Assembly (NCBI GenBank): GCA_034675505.1
Contig: JAUCDD010000011.1
Location: 124,001-188,000 of the forward strand
Direction: 5' to 3'
Length of the DNA: 64,000 nucleotides
From: Melaminivora sp034675505
GTDB lineage: Bacteria; Pseudomonadota; Gammaproteobacteria; Burkholderiales; Burkholderiaceae_C
Made by a program: the position numbers and the translations under genes. The notes beneath the pieces were generated by a model. The model was not told where the DNA came from. It ran no database searches and saw only the letters and a list, made by a program, of their open reading frames with translations. Of the stretch, positions 1 to 8,233 are shown piece after piece (within the stretch, counting starts at the first letter, position 1; each line of letters opens with the position of its first letter).

Positions 1-137
1 CCCTGGATGGGGAAGAAGCGGATCAGGTGGTCGGGAGGCGGAAGCACGGTGATGTCCTGGATGCGTTGGTCGTCGGTCTGGCTGGTTTTCTCGACGTTGG
101 GGTACCAGGCATCGGGCGTGGGGACTCGGGCGTTCAT
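1..137 (-). CDS. aroG: DAHP synthase (class I, AroG type), N-terminal fragment
   Basis: The 45 codons in the window read MNARVPTPDAWYPNVEKTSQ and continue with TDDQRIQDITVLPPPDHLIR. The segment DDxRIxxIxxLxPPxxLxxxFP is the signature N-terminus of the class I 3-deoxy-7-phosphoheptulonate synthases (E. coli AroF/G/H), the first enzyme of the shikimate pathway, which condenses PEP and erythrose-4-phosphate. The ATG at 137 is preceded on the minus strand by GAGGA at good spacing. The gene runs off the left edge. It lies downstream of an aromatic-codon leader peptide and an intrinsic terminator, so attenuation is the likely control. Which feedback-sensitive isozyme it is cannot be told from this fragment. 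Confidence 0.88.
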   Translation of the reverse strand, partial: MNARVPTPDAWYPNVEKTSQTDDQRIQDITVLPPPDHLIRFFPIQ

Positions 138-184
138 GGGTGCTTCCTCGCAATGGACAGGTGAAGGGTGAAGGTGAAGGGGCG

Positions 185-221
185 AAAAAAAACCGCCGGG
201 CTGTGGTCAGCTTCGGCGGTT
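185..221 (-). terminator. Intrinsic terminator/attenuator ahead of aroG
   Basis: On the minus strand AACCGCC (221-215) pairs with GGCGGTT (197-191). Inside this stem GCTG and CAGC form a second helix, and the structure is followed by a run of T ending at 185. It lies 48 bases upstream of the aroG start and downstream of the leader ORF. A terminator placed before the gene it would silence implies conditional read-through. Confidence 0.85.
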
Positions 222-265
222 GTCTGGAGGGGTCTGTGTTCAGTCGGGGTGTGCGCGTACCTCTC

Positions 266-322
266 TCATCCGCCGGGGATGGAGAACCAAAAGTAAAAAT
301 AGGACGCGCAGACGCTGTGCAT
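266..322 (-). CDS. Aromatic-codon leader peptide of aroG (18 aa)
   Basis: The ORF reads MHSVCASYFYFWFSIPGG and stops at 266-268. Six consecutive codons are aromatic (Tyr-Phe-Tyr-Phe-Trp-Phe) and the ORF lies directly upstream of a terminator and aroG. That is the layout of a ribosome-stalling attenuation leader. The last Gly codons contain CGGCGG (275-270), which can pair with CCGCCG of the terminator's 5' arm (219-214). A ribosome stalled on the aromatic codons would leave CGGCGG free and disrupt the terminator, whereas one reaching the stop would cover it. No Shine-Dalgarno is visible, and the possible -10 ends only 7 bases before the ATG, so the leader may be leaderless. The layout is seen directly; the mechanism is inferred. 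Confidence 0.82.
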   Translation of the reverse strand: MHSVCASYFYFWFSIPGG

Positions 323-329
323 GCGGGCC

Positions 330-356
330 AATGTAGCACGGTTTGCCGCGCTGCAA
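330..356 (-). promoter_or_regulatory. Possible sigma-70 promoter for the aroG leader
   Basis: On the minus strand TTGCAG (356-351) and TACATT (335-330) resemble -35 and -10 hexamers, but the 15-base spacer is short. Transcription would start at or next to the leader-peptide ATG at 322. Confidence 0.4.
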
Positions 357-379
357 CATGGCCTTGCGTTGCCGCGCCG

Positions 380-949
380 CTACAGGCGGCGCCCGCCCAG
401 CCAGACGCGCAGGCGCCCCAGCAGGGGCTGGCGGGACGGTTTCGCGGGCGCCCGGGGCGGCGCGGATGGCGGCAGGCTGGCGCCCTCTTGCTGCTCGTAC
501 AGGTCAAGCACCAGCAGCGCCTCGCCCAGCGTGCGCCAGGCCAGCCGCTCGAACTCCTGGAAGCGCTGCGGCTCGGCGCCCTCGCGCTGCTGCAGCGCGG
601 TGCGCCAGCGTTCCAGCGCCTGGCGCAGCGATTGCACGGCCTGCTGGTAGGCGCCGAACTCGTACAGCACGTGCCAGGCCGGGCCCAGGCCGCTCAGCAG
701 CAGCTGGTGCTGGCGCGCCTGGCGCGAGAGCGTGGCCGCCTGGCGCTCGATGGCGTCTATGGCCTGGTGCTCGCGGCGCACCTGGGTGGCCTGCTCGACC
801 AGCGCGGACAGCGCCAGCACGCTGGCGCGCAGCGACTGGGTGCCGGGGTCGGCGGCGTCCTGCTGCAGGAAGCGGGTGACGCTGGCGAAGCCGAAGCGCG
901 AACCGGTGCGCAGCCCGGCGGAGGAAGCAAAAAAAGGCGTGCCCGGCAT
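380..949 (-). CDS. Hypothetical protein, 189 aa, helical/coiled-coil rich
   Basis: I do not recognise a family. The sequence is rich in Ala, Gln, Leu and Arg. Long stretches (about residues 40-140) have heptad-like character suggesting helices or a coiled coil, and the C-terminus is a basic, Pro-rich tail. There is no signal peptide or clear membrane segment, although the first 15 residues are mildly hydrophobic. The ATG at 949 is used, but a GTG about 24 codons in (before TRFLQQD) is an alternative start. It sits on the same strand between tldD and the aroG leader, with a 40-base gap to tldD. Its frame is open throughout and the opposite-strand ORFs show no recognisable protein, so it is probably real. 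Confidence 0.6.
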   Translation of the reverse strand: MPGTPFFASSAGLRTGSRFGFASVTRFLQQDAADPGTQSLRASVLALSALVEQATQVRREHQAIDAIERQAATLSRQARQHQLLLSGLGPAWHVLYEFGAYQQAVQSLRQALERWRTALQQREGAEPQRFQEFERLAWRTLGEALLVLDLYEQQEGASLPPSAPPRAPAKPSRQPLLGRLRVWLGGRRL

Positions 950-989
950 GTTTCAGGTCTTCTGCCTGCTGCCCGCCGGCCCAGCCCCC

Positions 990-2450
990 TCAGGCCGTGC
1001 CGCCCACCGTCAGCCCCTCGATGCGCATGGTCGGCTGGCCCACGCCCACGGGCACGCTCTGGCCTTCCTTGCCGCAGGTGCCGACGCCGCTGTCCAGGCG
1101 CAGGTCGTGCCCGATCATGGTCACCTTCTTGAGCGACTGGGGGCCGCTGCCGATCAGCGTCGCGCCCTTGACGGGGTACTGGACCTTGCCGTTTTCCACC
1201 CAGTAGGCCTCGCTGGCCGAGAACACGAACTTGCCGCTGGTGATGTCCACCTGCCCGCCGCCGAAGTTGGTCGCGTACAGGCCGCGCTTGATGCTGGCGA
1301 CGATCTCCTGGGGGTCCTTGTCGCCGGCCAGCATGTAGGTGTTGGTCATGCGCGGCATGGGGATATGCGCGTAGCTTTCGCGCCGGCCGTTGCCGGTGGG
1401 CGCCACGCCCATCAGGCGCGCGTTCAGGCTGTCCTGGATGTAGCCCTTCAGGATGCCGTCCTCGATCAGCACGTTCTTTTGCGTGGCGTGGCCCTCGTCG
1501 TCCACGTTCAGCGAGCCGCGCCGGTCCGGCATGGTGCCGTCGTCCAGCACCGTGACGCCACGGGCCGCGACGCGCTCGCCAATGCGCCCGCTGAAGGCCG
1601 ACGAGCCCTTGCGGTTGAAATCGCCCTCCAGCCCGTGGCCCACGGCCTCGTGCAGCAGCACGCCGGGCCAGCCCGGGCCCAGCACCACGGTCATCTCGCC
1701 GGCCGGGGCCGGGCGCGATTCCAGGTTGGTCAGCGCCGCGTTCACGGCTTCATCGACGTACTGGGCGATTTGCGCGTCGGTGAAATAGGCCAAGCCGAAG
1801 CGCCCGCCGCCGCCGCTGGAGCCGACCTCGCGGCGCCCGCCCTGCTCGGCGATCACGGTGATCGACAGCCGCACCAGCGGGCGCACGTCGGCCGCCAGGG
1901 TGCCGTCGGCGCGCGCCACCAGCACCACGTCGTACTCGCTGGCAAGGCCGGCCATGACCTGCGCCACGCGCGGGTCGCGGGCGCGGGCGCGCTGCTCGGC
2001 GCGCTCCAGCAGCTGCACCTTGGCGGTGCTGTCCATGGACGCGATGGGGTCCAGCGGCGCGTACAGCGAGCGGCTTTGCGCGATCTTCTTGCCGGCCACG
2101 CGCCGGCGGCCCTGCTGGCCAGCTGCGGCAATCGAGCGCACGGTGGCGGCCGCATCCATGAGCGACGCGGCGGAGATGTCGTCGGAGTAGGCGAACGCCG
2201 TCTTCTCGCCGCTCACGGCGCGCACGCCCACGCCCTGGTCGATGGAGAACGAGCCGGTCTTGACGATGCCTTCTTCCAGGCTCCAGCCTTCGTGGCGCGT
2301 GTACTGGAAGTACAGGTCGGCATCATCGACCTGGTGCGCGCGGATGTGCGCCAGCGCGCGCGCCAGGTGCGTCTCGTCCAGGCCGAAGGGGGTGAGCAGC
2401 AGTTCGCGCGCCGTGGCGAGGCGCTCGATGGTCGGTTCGCGGGAGATCAT
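990..2450 (-). CDS. tldD: Metalloprotease TldD (PmbA/TldD family)
   Basis: The protein has 486 aa, the usual TldD length. TldD and TldE form a zinc-dependent protease that degrades unfolded peptides, matures microcin B17 and is linked to gyrase-poison/CcdA turnover. The metal motif HEAVGHGLEGDFNRK is present near residue 255, and the family segments GVGVRAVSGEKTAFAYSDD and AYWVENGKVQYPVKGATLIG are intact. The partner TldE/PmbA is not in this window. The ATG at 2450 gives the expected N-terminus. It is followed on the same strand by the unknown 189-aa gene. Confidence 0.96.
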   Translation of the reverse strand: MISREPTIERLATARELLLTPFGLDETHLARALAHIRAHQVDDADLYFQYTRHEGWSLEEGIVKTGSFSIDQGVGVRAVSGEKTAFAYSDDISAASLMDAAATVRSIAAAGQQGRRRVAGKKIAQSRSLYAPLDPIASMDSTAKVQLLERAEQRARARDPRVAQVMAGLASEYDVVLVARADGTLAADVRPLVRLSITVIAEQGGRREVGSSGGGGRFGLAYFTDAQIAQYVDEAVNAALTNLESRPAPAGEMTVVLGPGWPGVLLHEAVGHGLEGDFNRKGSSAFSGRIGERVAARGVTVLDDGTMPDRRGSLNVDDEGHATQKNVLIEDGILKGYIQDSLNARLMGVAPTGNGRRESYAHIPMPRMTNTYMLAGDKDPQEIVASIKRGLYATNFGGGQVDITSGKFVFSASEAYWVENGKVQYPVKGATLIGSGPQSLKKVTMIGHDLRLDSGVGTCGKEGQSVPVGVGQPTMRIEGLTVGGTA

Positions 2451-2522
2451 GGGCGGATTGTAGGCAGCGCCACCGTTTCCTGGCGGCGGCAGGGGCGGGC
2501 GGCGCGCGCCGGCCTGTCCCCG

Positions 2523-3716
2523 TCAGCGCGCCGCGCCGGGCTGCCAGGACTGCTCGCCCGGCTGGTGCTGCGCCCGCGCCACCGACATCAGCACCCCCAG
2601 CGCCAGCCCCAGGGTGGCCATGGCGGTGCCGCCGTAGCTGATGAAGGGCAGGGGCACGCCCACCACCGGCAGCAGGCCGCTGACCATGCCCATGTTCACG
2701 AAGGCGTAGGCAAAGAAGATCATCGACACGCCGGCGGCCATGAGCCGCCCGAACAGCGTGTCCGCGCGCGCCGCGATGGCCAGGCCGCGCCAGACCAGCA
2801 GCAGGTAGCAGGCGATGAGCAGCAGGTTGCCCGCCAGGCCGAACTCCTCGGAGAAGGCGGCGAAGATGAAGTCCGTGGTGCGCTCGGGGATGAACTCCAG
2901 GTGCGTCTGCGTGCCCGACATGAAGCCCTTGCCCCACAGGCCGCCGGAGCCGATGGCGATCATGCCCTGGATGATGTGAAAGCCCTTGCCCAGCGGGTCG
3001 CGCGTGGGGTCCAGCAGCGTGCAGATGCGCTGCTGCTGGTAGTTGTGCAGGATGGGCCAGCGCACGCCGTCGGCGCACAGCTGCGGCTCATACCAGACCA
3101 CCAGCGCGACGCCGATGGCGCCCAGCAGCACCGGCGGCAGCACCAGCTTCCAGGGCAGCCCGGCGAAGAAGATGATGGATGCGCCCGCCGCCAGCACCAG
3201 CAGCGCGGTGCCCAGGTCGGGCTGCTTCATGATCAGCGCCACCGGCAGCGCCAGCAGGAGCGCGGCGGCAATGAAGTCCCACGCGCGCAGCTGGCCCTCG
3301 CGTTTCTGGAACCACCAGGCCAGCAGCAGCGGCATGGCGATCTTCAGCAGCTCGCTGGGCTGCACCACCACGCCGATGTTGATCCAGCGCTGCGCGCCCT
3401 TCTTGGTGATGCCCAGCACCGCCACCGCCACCAGCAGCGCCACGCCCAGCGAATACAGCGGCAGCGCCAGCGTCATCAACCGCTGCGGCGGCACCTGCGC
3501 CACCACGAACAGGATGGCTGCGGCCAGCACCATGTTGCGCGCATGGTCGGCAAAGCGCGTGCCGTGGTCGAAGCCGGCCGAATACATGGCCAGCAGTCCT
3601 ATGCCCGCCAGCACCAGCACGATGGCGATCAAGGGCCCGTCGAAGCCGCGCAGCAGCGGCAGCACGCGCTGCACGAGCGTGGGGGACTGAAAGGACGCGC
3701 TGCCGGTGGATGCCAT
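2523..3716 (-). CDS. rodA: Rod-shape SEDS glycosyltransferase RodA
   Basis: The protein of 397 aa has about ten membrane spans and the SEDS signatures GFMSGTQTHLEFIPERTTDF and PFISYGGTAM. RodA polymerises lipid II glycan in the elongasome with PBP2 and MreBCD. The start at 3716 (MASTGSASFQ) is preferred to an ATG 12 codons upstream at 3752, because the extra residues are low-complexity and would overlap the divergent esterase gene. The tldD start lies 72 bases beyond its stop. The mre/pbp2 genes that often accompany it are not here. Confidence 0.95.
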   Translation of the reverse strand: MASTGSASFQSPTLVQRVLPLLRGFDGPLIAIVLVLAGIGLLAMYSAGFDHGTRFADHARNMVLAAAILFVVAQVPPQRLMTLALPLYSLGVALLVAVAVLGITKKGAQRWINIGVVVQPSELLKIAMPLLLAWWFQKREGQLRAWDFIAAALLLALPVALIMKQPDLGTALLVLAAGASIIFFAGLPWKLVLPPVLLGAIGVALVVWYEPQLCADGVRWPILHNYQQQRICTLLDPTRDPLGKGFHIIQGMIAIGSGGLWGKGFMSGTQTHLEFIPERTTDFIFAAFSEEFGLAGNLLLIACYLLLVWRGLAIAARADTLFGRLMAAGVSMIFFAYAFVNMGMVSGLLPVVGVPLPFISYGGTAMATLGLALGVLMSVARAQHQPGEQSWQPGAAR

Positions 3717-3760
3717 GGGGCGGCGATTATCCGGCGGCGCGCGCGGCCACAATGGCGCGC

Positions 3761-4345
3761 ATGCCCAATACCCATCTGCTGTACCTGCACGGCTTTCGCT
3801 CCTCGCCCCGTTCGGCCAAGGCGCAGCTGGTGGCCGCGCGCGTGGCCGAGCGCCATCCCCGCGTCACCCTGTGGTGCCCGCAGCTGCCGCCCTCGCCGGC
3901 GCAGGCGCAGGCGCTGGTGGCGCGCGGCATCGCCCGCTGGCCCGGCCAGCGCATGGCCGTGATCGGCTCGTCGCTGGGGGGCTTTTATGCCAGCTGGGTG
4001 GCGCACCGCCAGGGCTGCGCCAGCGTGCTGCTGAACCCGGCCGTCGATCCGGCGCGCGACCTGGCGCGCCACATCGGCGAGCAGACCGCCTGGCACGACC
4101 CCGGGGAGCGCTTTTACTTCCGTGCCGAATACATGGCCGAGCTGGGCCCCTGGGACGTGCGCGGGCAGCCCCCGGGCGGGCCCGAGCTGCTGGTGGCGGC
4201 GCAGGGCGACGAGGTGCTGGACTGGCGCGAGATGGTGGCGCGCTACCCGGCCGCGCGCCAGATCGTGCGCCCGGGCGGCGACCACGCGCTGTCCGACTTT
4301 CCCGAACTGCTGGACGAGGTGCTGGCTTTCTGCGACCTGGAGTGA
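3761..4345 (+). CDS. YqiA/YcfP-type alpha/beta-hydrolase (esterase)
   Basis: The protein has 194 aa. It begins with the family hallmark LLYLHGFRSSPRSAKA and carries the nucleophile elbow GSSLGGFYA (about residues 70-78). A late Asp (QGDEVLDW) and the catalytic His in GGDHALSDF complete a Ser-Asp-His triad. The YqiA family hydrolyses acyl-CoA and short esters, with unclear physiological substrates. A second in-frame ATG at 3752 would add MAR; neither start has a strong ribosome site. It is divergent from rodA with only 44 bases between the starts, so the two genes must share a promoter region. Confidence 0.85.
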   Translation: MPNTHLLYLHGFRSSPRSAKAQLVAARVAERHPRVTLWCPQLPPSPAQAQALVARGIARWPGQRMAVIGSSLGGFYASWVAHRQGCASVLLNPAVDPARDLARHIGEQTAWHDPGERFYFRAEYMAELGPWDVRGQPPGGPELLVAAQGDEVLDWREMVARYPAARQIVRPGGDHALSDFPELLDEVLAFCDLE

Positions 4346-4393
4346 GCCGGGGCCTGGGGCTGCCGCGCTGCGCGGGGGGCGGGAAAGAGGCCC

Positions 4394-5986
4394 TCACTGC
4401 TGCGCCGGCTCCTGCCGGCCGCTGGCCTGGCGCGCCTGCCAGGCGGCGAAGTCGCGCGGCCAGGCGCGCGCGTAGCGGTCGGTGTGCAGGGCGGCTTCCT
4501 GCGCCAGGCCCAGCAGCCGTGCGCTGGCGATCAGCTTCTCGATCACGCGCGGCTCGGGCGAGTAGTGCAGCAGGCGCTGCGCGGCCGCGTGCAGCTCGGC
4601 GGCCTGGCCGGGGCTGGCCGGGGTGGTCGTGAGCCAGGCGAACTCGGCCGGGTCGCGGAAGAACCACACGCTGCGCGCCACGCCGGCCGCGCCCAGCGCG
4701 CGCACGGCGGCCGGGCGCCCGGCCTCGGCGCGGTACAGCGCGCTGACCCAGCGGTAGTCATGCACCAGGCGCGCCGCCAGCACCAGCGCCAGCACCAGCG
4801 CCAGCCCGGCGCCGGCGTGCAGGCCGCGCTGCACCGCAGGGGCCAGCGCCAGCCAGCGCCGCGCCAGCCAGGGCGCCGCCAGCAGCCACAGCGCCAGCGC
4901 CGCGGCCAGCTGGAAGGGCCCGTACCAGAGCGGGAATTCCAGCAGGCTGTGCAGCCCGATGAGCGCCAGCACGCCCCAGGCCAGCTGGCGCCCGGGCTGC
5001 GTCTCGCGCCAGGGCCGGGCGCGCCAGACGAGCCCGCCGGCGGCGGCCAGCGCCAGGACCGCCGCCGGCAGGCCCAGCTCCACGGCCAGGTGCAGCGGCA
5101 GGTTGTGCGCGTTGTCCAGCAGCTGGCAAAAGCGCGGCCCCTCGAACGGCGTGATGTAGTGCGCGTAGTCCAGCTCGCCCCAGCCCCAGCCCGCCCAGGG
5201 CCGCTCGGCGATCAACTGCGCCACGTTGGCCCACAGCACCAGGCGGCTGGCGCAGGGGTGGTGGCTGGAGCCCTCGGCCACGCGCGTGAACAGGCTTTCC
5301 ACCGGCGCGCCGGTGCTGCGCGCCAGCAGCTCGGGCAGCCCCCAGGCGGCCAGGCCGTAGGCGGCCAGGCCCAGCGCGCCCGCCGCCAACGCCAGCGCGC
5401 CGCCGCCGCGCCGCCACAGCAGCAGCAGGGCGGCCATCAGCAGCCATTGCGTCGCCCCGGTGCGCGACACCGTGGCCGCGCCGGCGGCGGCCAGCAGCGC
5501 CAGCGCCGCCGGGGCCAGCGCCGCCAGCGCCAGCAGCAGCCAGGCGGGCGCGCCGGGCGCCGGCTGGCACGCGCGCTGCTGCAGCCGCCCCAGCCACCAC
5601 AGCAGCGCCCAGGCGCCCAGCGCGACCAGCGTCGCCTGCTGGTTGCGCTGGCGCAGGTTGCCTATGGCCTGGCCCAGGCTGGAGGGGCGCACCCAGGGCG
5701 CCAGGTCGGCATCGCCCAGGAAGTACTGCGCCAGGCCGATGGCGCCGCCCAGCAGCGCCGCCAGCAGCAGCCCGGCCGCCAGGGCCTGCGCCAGCCGTGC
5801 GCGCGGGCCGGCCCCGGCCCAGGCCAGCGCGGCGATGGCCCAGGCGCAGGCGGCGCTGGCCATGAGCGGCCAGAAGTTGGCGTTGGGCGGGCGGGTGATG
5901 CCGAACACGAAGGGCAGCGCCAGCGCCAGCGCGGGCACGGCGGCGCGCAGCAGCGGGGCAGGGCGTGCGGCGGGCGCTGGATTCAT
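4394..5986 (-). CDS. PglL/Wzy-type O-oligosaccharyltransferase (O-antigen-ligase family)
   Basis: The protein of 530 aa is a membrane protein with about ten to twelve spans. It contains the ligase/polymerase signature RLVLWANVAQLIAERPWAGWG followed by NAHNLPLHLAVELGLPAAVL in a large periplasmic loop. The C-terminal soluble part matches the Wzy_C_2-type region of pilin O-oligosaccharyltransferases (PglL/PilO type). These enzymes move lipid-linked glycan onto pilin or other periplasmic proteins. Starts at 6001 or 6037 are possible; 5986 (MNPAPAARP) gives the most typical N-terminus. It is convergent with the esterase gene. The pilus regulators elsewhere in the window fit a pilin-glycosylation role, but O-antigen ligase cannot be excluded. 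Confidence 0.8.
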   Translation of the reverse strand: MNPAPAARPAPLLRAAVPALALALPFVFGITRPPNANFWPLMASAACAWAIAALAWAGAGPRARLAQALAAGLLLAALLGGAIGLAQYFLGDADLAPWVRPSSLGQAIGNLRQRNQQATLVALGAWALLWWLGRLQQRACQPAPGAPAWLLLALAALAPAALALLAAAGAATVSRTGATQWLLMAALLLLWRRGGGALALAAGALGLAAYGLAAWGLPELLARSTGAPVESLFTRVAEGSSHHPCASRLVLWANVAQLIAERPWAGWGWGELDYAHYITPFEGPRFCQLLDNAHNLPLHLAVELGLPAAVLALAAAGGLVWRARPWRETQPGRQLAWGVLALIGLHSLLEFPLWYGPFQLAAALALWLLAAPWLARRWLALAPAVQRGLHAGAGLALVLALVLAARLVHDYRWVSALYRAEAGRPAAVRALGAAGVARSVWFFRDPAEFAWLTTTPASPGQAAELHAAAQRLLHYSPEPRVIEKLIASARLLGLAQEAALHTDRYARAWPRDFAAWQARQASGRQEPAQQ

Positions 5987-6035
5987 GGTGGCGGCGATCA
6001 TAGGGCGCAGGGCCGCGCACCCGGGCGCAGCGCCC

Positions 6036-6096
6036 ATTTTTTGGCCGAATCAGCGCCTTGCCGGCGTCGATGAACGGCTTCTAGCTATGAAAAATG
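6036..6096 (+). repeat. Dispersed intergenic repeat, copy 1
   Basis: This copy shares the elements TTTTTTGG..., CTTGCCGGCG and CTAGCTATGAAAAA with nine other copies in the window. It lies between the divergent ligase and RNase genes, about 55 bases before the RNase start. Confidence 0.7.
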
Positions 6097-6151
6097 GAGC
6101 GAGCGGCAGACGCGCCGGCACCTCGCGCCGGCATGGGAAAATCGCGCCCCT

Positions 6152-8233
6152 ATGCATGCATTGTTTGACGAAGCCGGCAAATTCCTGGCCGGACGCATCC
6201 TGTCGGAGGCCGACGCCTCGGCGCAGATCGAGCTCGATTCGGGCAAGCGGGTCAAGGCCAAGGCGGCCAACATCCTGCTGCGCTTCGACAAGCCGGCCCC
6301 GGCCGAGCTGCTGGCCGGCGCGCGCGAGCTGGCCGCCGCCATCGAGCTGCCGCTGGCCTGGGAGTTCGCACCCGAGGACGAATTCGGCTTTGCCGAGCTG
6401 GCGCGCGAGTATTTCTCGGCATCTGCCCCGCCGGTGGAGCAGGCGGCCATGCTGCTGGCGCTGTTCGAGGCGCCGCACTACTTCCGCCGTGCCGGCAAGG
6501 GGCGCTTCAGGAAGGCTGGCGCCGAGGTGGTGCAGCAGGCGCTGGCCGCGATCGAGAAAAAGCAGCAGCAGCAGGCCCAGATCGACGCCTGGGCGGCCGA
6601 GCTGGCGGAAGGCAGCTGCCCGCAGGCGATCGCCGGGCAGCTGTACAAGATCCTGTTCCGGCCCGACAAGAACGCGCCCGAGTACAAGGCCGTGGTCGAT
6701 GCCAGCCGCGCCGCGCAGCTGGCGCCGCTGGCGCTGCTCACGCGCGCCGGCGCCATCACCTCCAGCTACCAGTTCCACTGGCAGCGCTTCCTGTTCGAGA
6801 ACTTCCCGCGCGGCACCGGCTTTCCGGCGCTGGCCGTGCCCGATGCGCCGCCCGAGCTGCCGCTGGCGGCGGTCGAGGCGTTCTCCATCGACGACTCGGC
6901 GACCACCGAGATCGACGACGCGCTCTCGCTCACCGGCCTGGGCAGCGGCACGGTGCGCCTGGGCATCCACATCGCCGCGCCCGGCCTGGCCCTGGAGCCC
7001 GGGGGCGAGCTGGACGCCCTCGCGCGCACGCGCCTGTCCACCGTCTACATGCCGGGGCACAAGATCACCATGCTGCCGCCGGGCGTGGTGCAGCGCTACA
7101 CGCTGGACGAAGGCCGCGCCAACCCGGCGGTGTCGCTGTACGTGACCATCGACGAGGCCACGCTGGCCATCACCGGCCACGAGACGCTGCTCGAGCGCGT
7201 GCCGGTCGCCGTCAACCTGCGCCACGACCAGCTCGACCACATCGTCACCGAAGCCTGGCTGGCAGACCCCGCCCTCCAGGTCGAAGACACCCCCCGGCCC
7301 TTGCAGGGCCTGCGCGAGCAGCTCTCATTCCTGTACCGCCTGGCGCGCCAGCTGAAGGCCCAGCGCGAAGCGGTGCGCGGCAAGCCGGAGAACTTCAGCC
7401 GGCCCGACTACACCTTCCGCCTGCACGGCGGCGCGGGCGACGAGCCGGATGGCAGCGAGACGGTGGAGATCGGCACCCGCAAGCGCGGCGCGCCGCTGGA
7501 CCTGATCGTCGCCGAGGCCGCCATCGTCGCCAACAGCACCTGGGGCCAGTGGCTGGCCGAGCTGGGCGTGCCCGGCATCTACCGCAGCCAGGCCAGCCTG
7601 GCGCCCGGCGTCAAGGTGCGCATGGGCACCAAGGCGCTGCCGCACGCCGGCATCGGCGTCAAGAGCTACGCCTGGGCGACCTCGCCGCTGCGCCGCTACG
7701 TCGACCTGGTCAACCAGTGGCAGATCATCGCCTGCGCGCGCCACGGCAGGACGGCCGCGCTGGCCGCGCCGTTCAAGCCCAAGGACGCCGGGCTGTTCGC
7801 CATCATCAGCAACTTCGACGCCACCTACGGCGCCTACAACGCCTACCAAAGCGGCATGGAGCGGCTGTGGACGCTCAAGTACCTGCAGCAAAACGCCCTC
7901 CATGAGCTGGACGCCACGGTGATCCGCGACGCCGGCTCCGGCGGCCTGCTGCTGCGCGCCGACAGCCTGCCGCTGGTGCTGCCGGCGCTGGGCCCGGCCA
8001 CGCTGGGCCGGGGCGCGCGCGTGCGCGTGCGCCTGGGCGAGATCGACGAGATCAGCCTGGACGTGCACGGCACGGTGCTGGCGCGCCTGGACGACCCGCT
8101 GGACCCCGGCGACGACGGCCCGGTGGACGAGGACGAGGGCGAGGGCGCCGTTGCGGCCGGCCCCATCGCCATCGCGCTGGACGTGCAGGACGAGGGCGCC
8201 GCCCCCGCGGCCACCCCCGCGCCGGCGGCGTGA
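6152..8233 (+). CDS. RNase II-family (RNB) exoribonuclease
   Basis: The protein has 693 aa. The RNB catalytic core starts near residue 245 with the metal-binding motif SIDDSATTEIDDALS and continues through STVYMPGHKITMLPPGVVQR and the GIKSYAWATSPLRRYVDLVN-like segment (here GVKSYAWATSPLRRY). It degrades RNA processively 3' to 5'. The N-terminal 230 residues resemble the variant cold-shock/winged-helix part of betaproteobacterial RNB proteins rather than classical RNase R, and the C-terminal S1-like part is short and ends in an acidic, Ala/Pro tail. It overlaps the tonB-like gene by 4 bases, indicating translational coupling. Confidence 0.9.
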   Translation: MHALFDEAGKFLAGRILSEADASAQIELDSGKRVKAKAANILLRFDKPAPAELLAGARELAAAIELPLAWEFAPEDEFGFAELAREYFSASAPPVEQAAMLLALFEAPHYFRRAGKGRFRKAGAEVVQQALAAIEKKQQQQAQIDAWAAELAEGSCPQAIAGQLYKILFRPDKNAPEYKAVVDASRAAQLAPLALLTRAGAITSSYQFHWQRFLFENFPRGTGFPALAVPDAPPELPLAAVEAFSIDDSATTEIDDALSLTGLGSGTVRLGIHIAAPGLALEPGGELDALARTRLSTVYMPGHKITMLPPGVVQRYTLDEGRANPAVSLYVTIDEATLAITGHETLLERVPVAVNLRHDQLDHIVTEAWLADPALQVEDTPRPLQGLREQLSFLYRLARQLKAQREAVRGKPENFSRPDYTFRLHGGAGDEPDGSETVEIGTRKRGAPLDLIVAEAAIVANSTWGQWLAELGVPGIYRSQASLAPGVKVRMGTKALPHAGIGVKSYAWATSPLRRYVDLVNQWQIIACARHGRTAALAAPFKPKDAGLFAIISNFDATYGAYNAYQSGMERLWTLKYLQQNALHELDATVIRDAGSGGLLLRADSLPLVLPALGPATLGRGARVRVRLGEIDEISLDVHGTVLARLDDPLDPGDDGPVDEDEGEGAVAAGPIAIALDVQDEGAAPAATPAPAA

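Noticed and set aside
732..3962. A 1076-codon plus-strand open frame opposite tldD and rodA.
   Set aside because: It is a shadow of high GC content: the minus strand encodes tldD and rodA with all family motifs, and the plus-strand translation is low-complexity His/Arg/Ala without recognisable domains.
4484..6073. A long plus-strand frame opposite the O-oligosaccharyltransferase gene.
   Set aside because: The translation is Gln/Arg/Gly-rich and has no domain, and the minus strand encodes a clear membrane protein.
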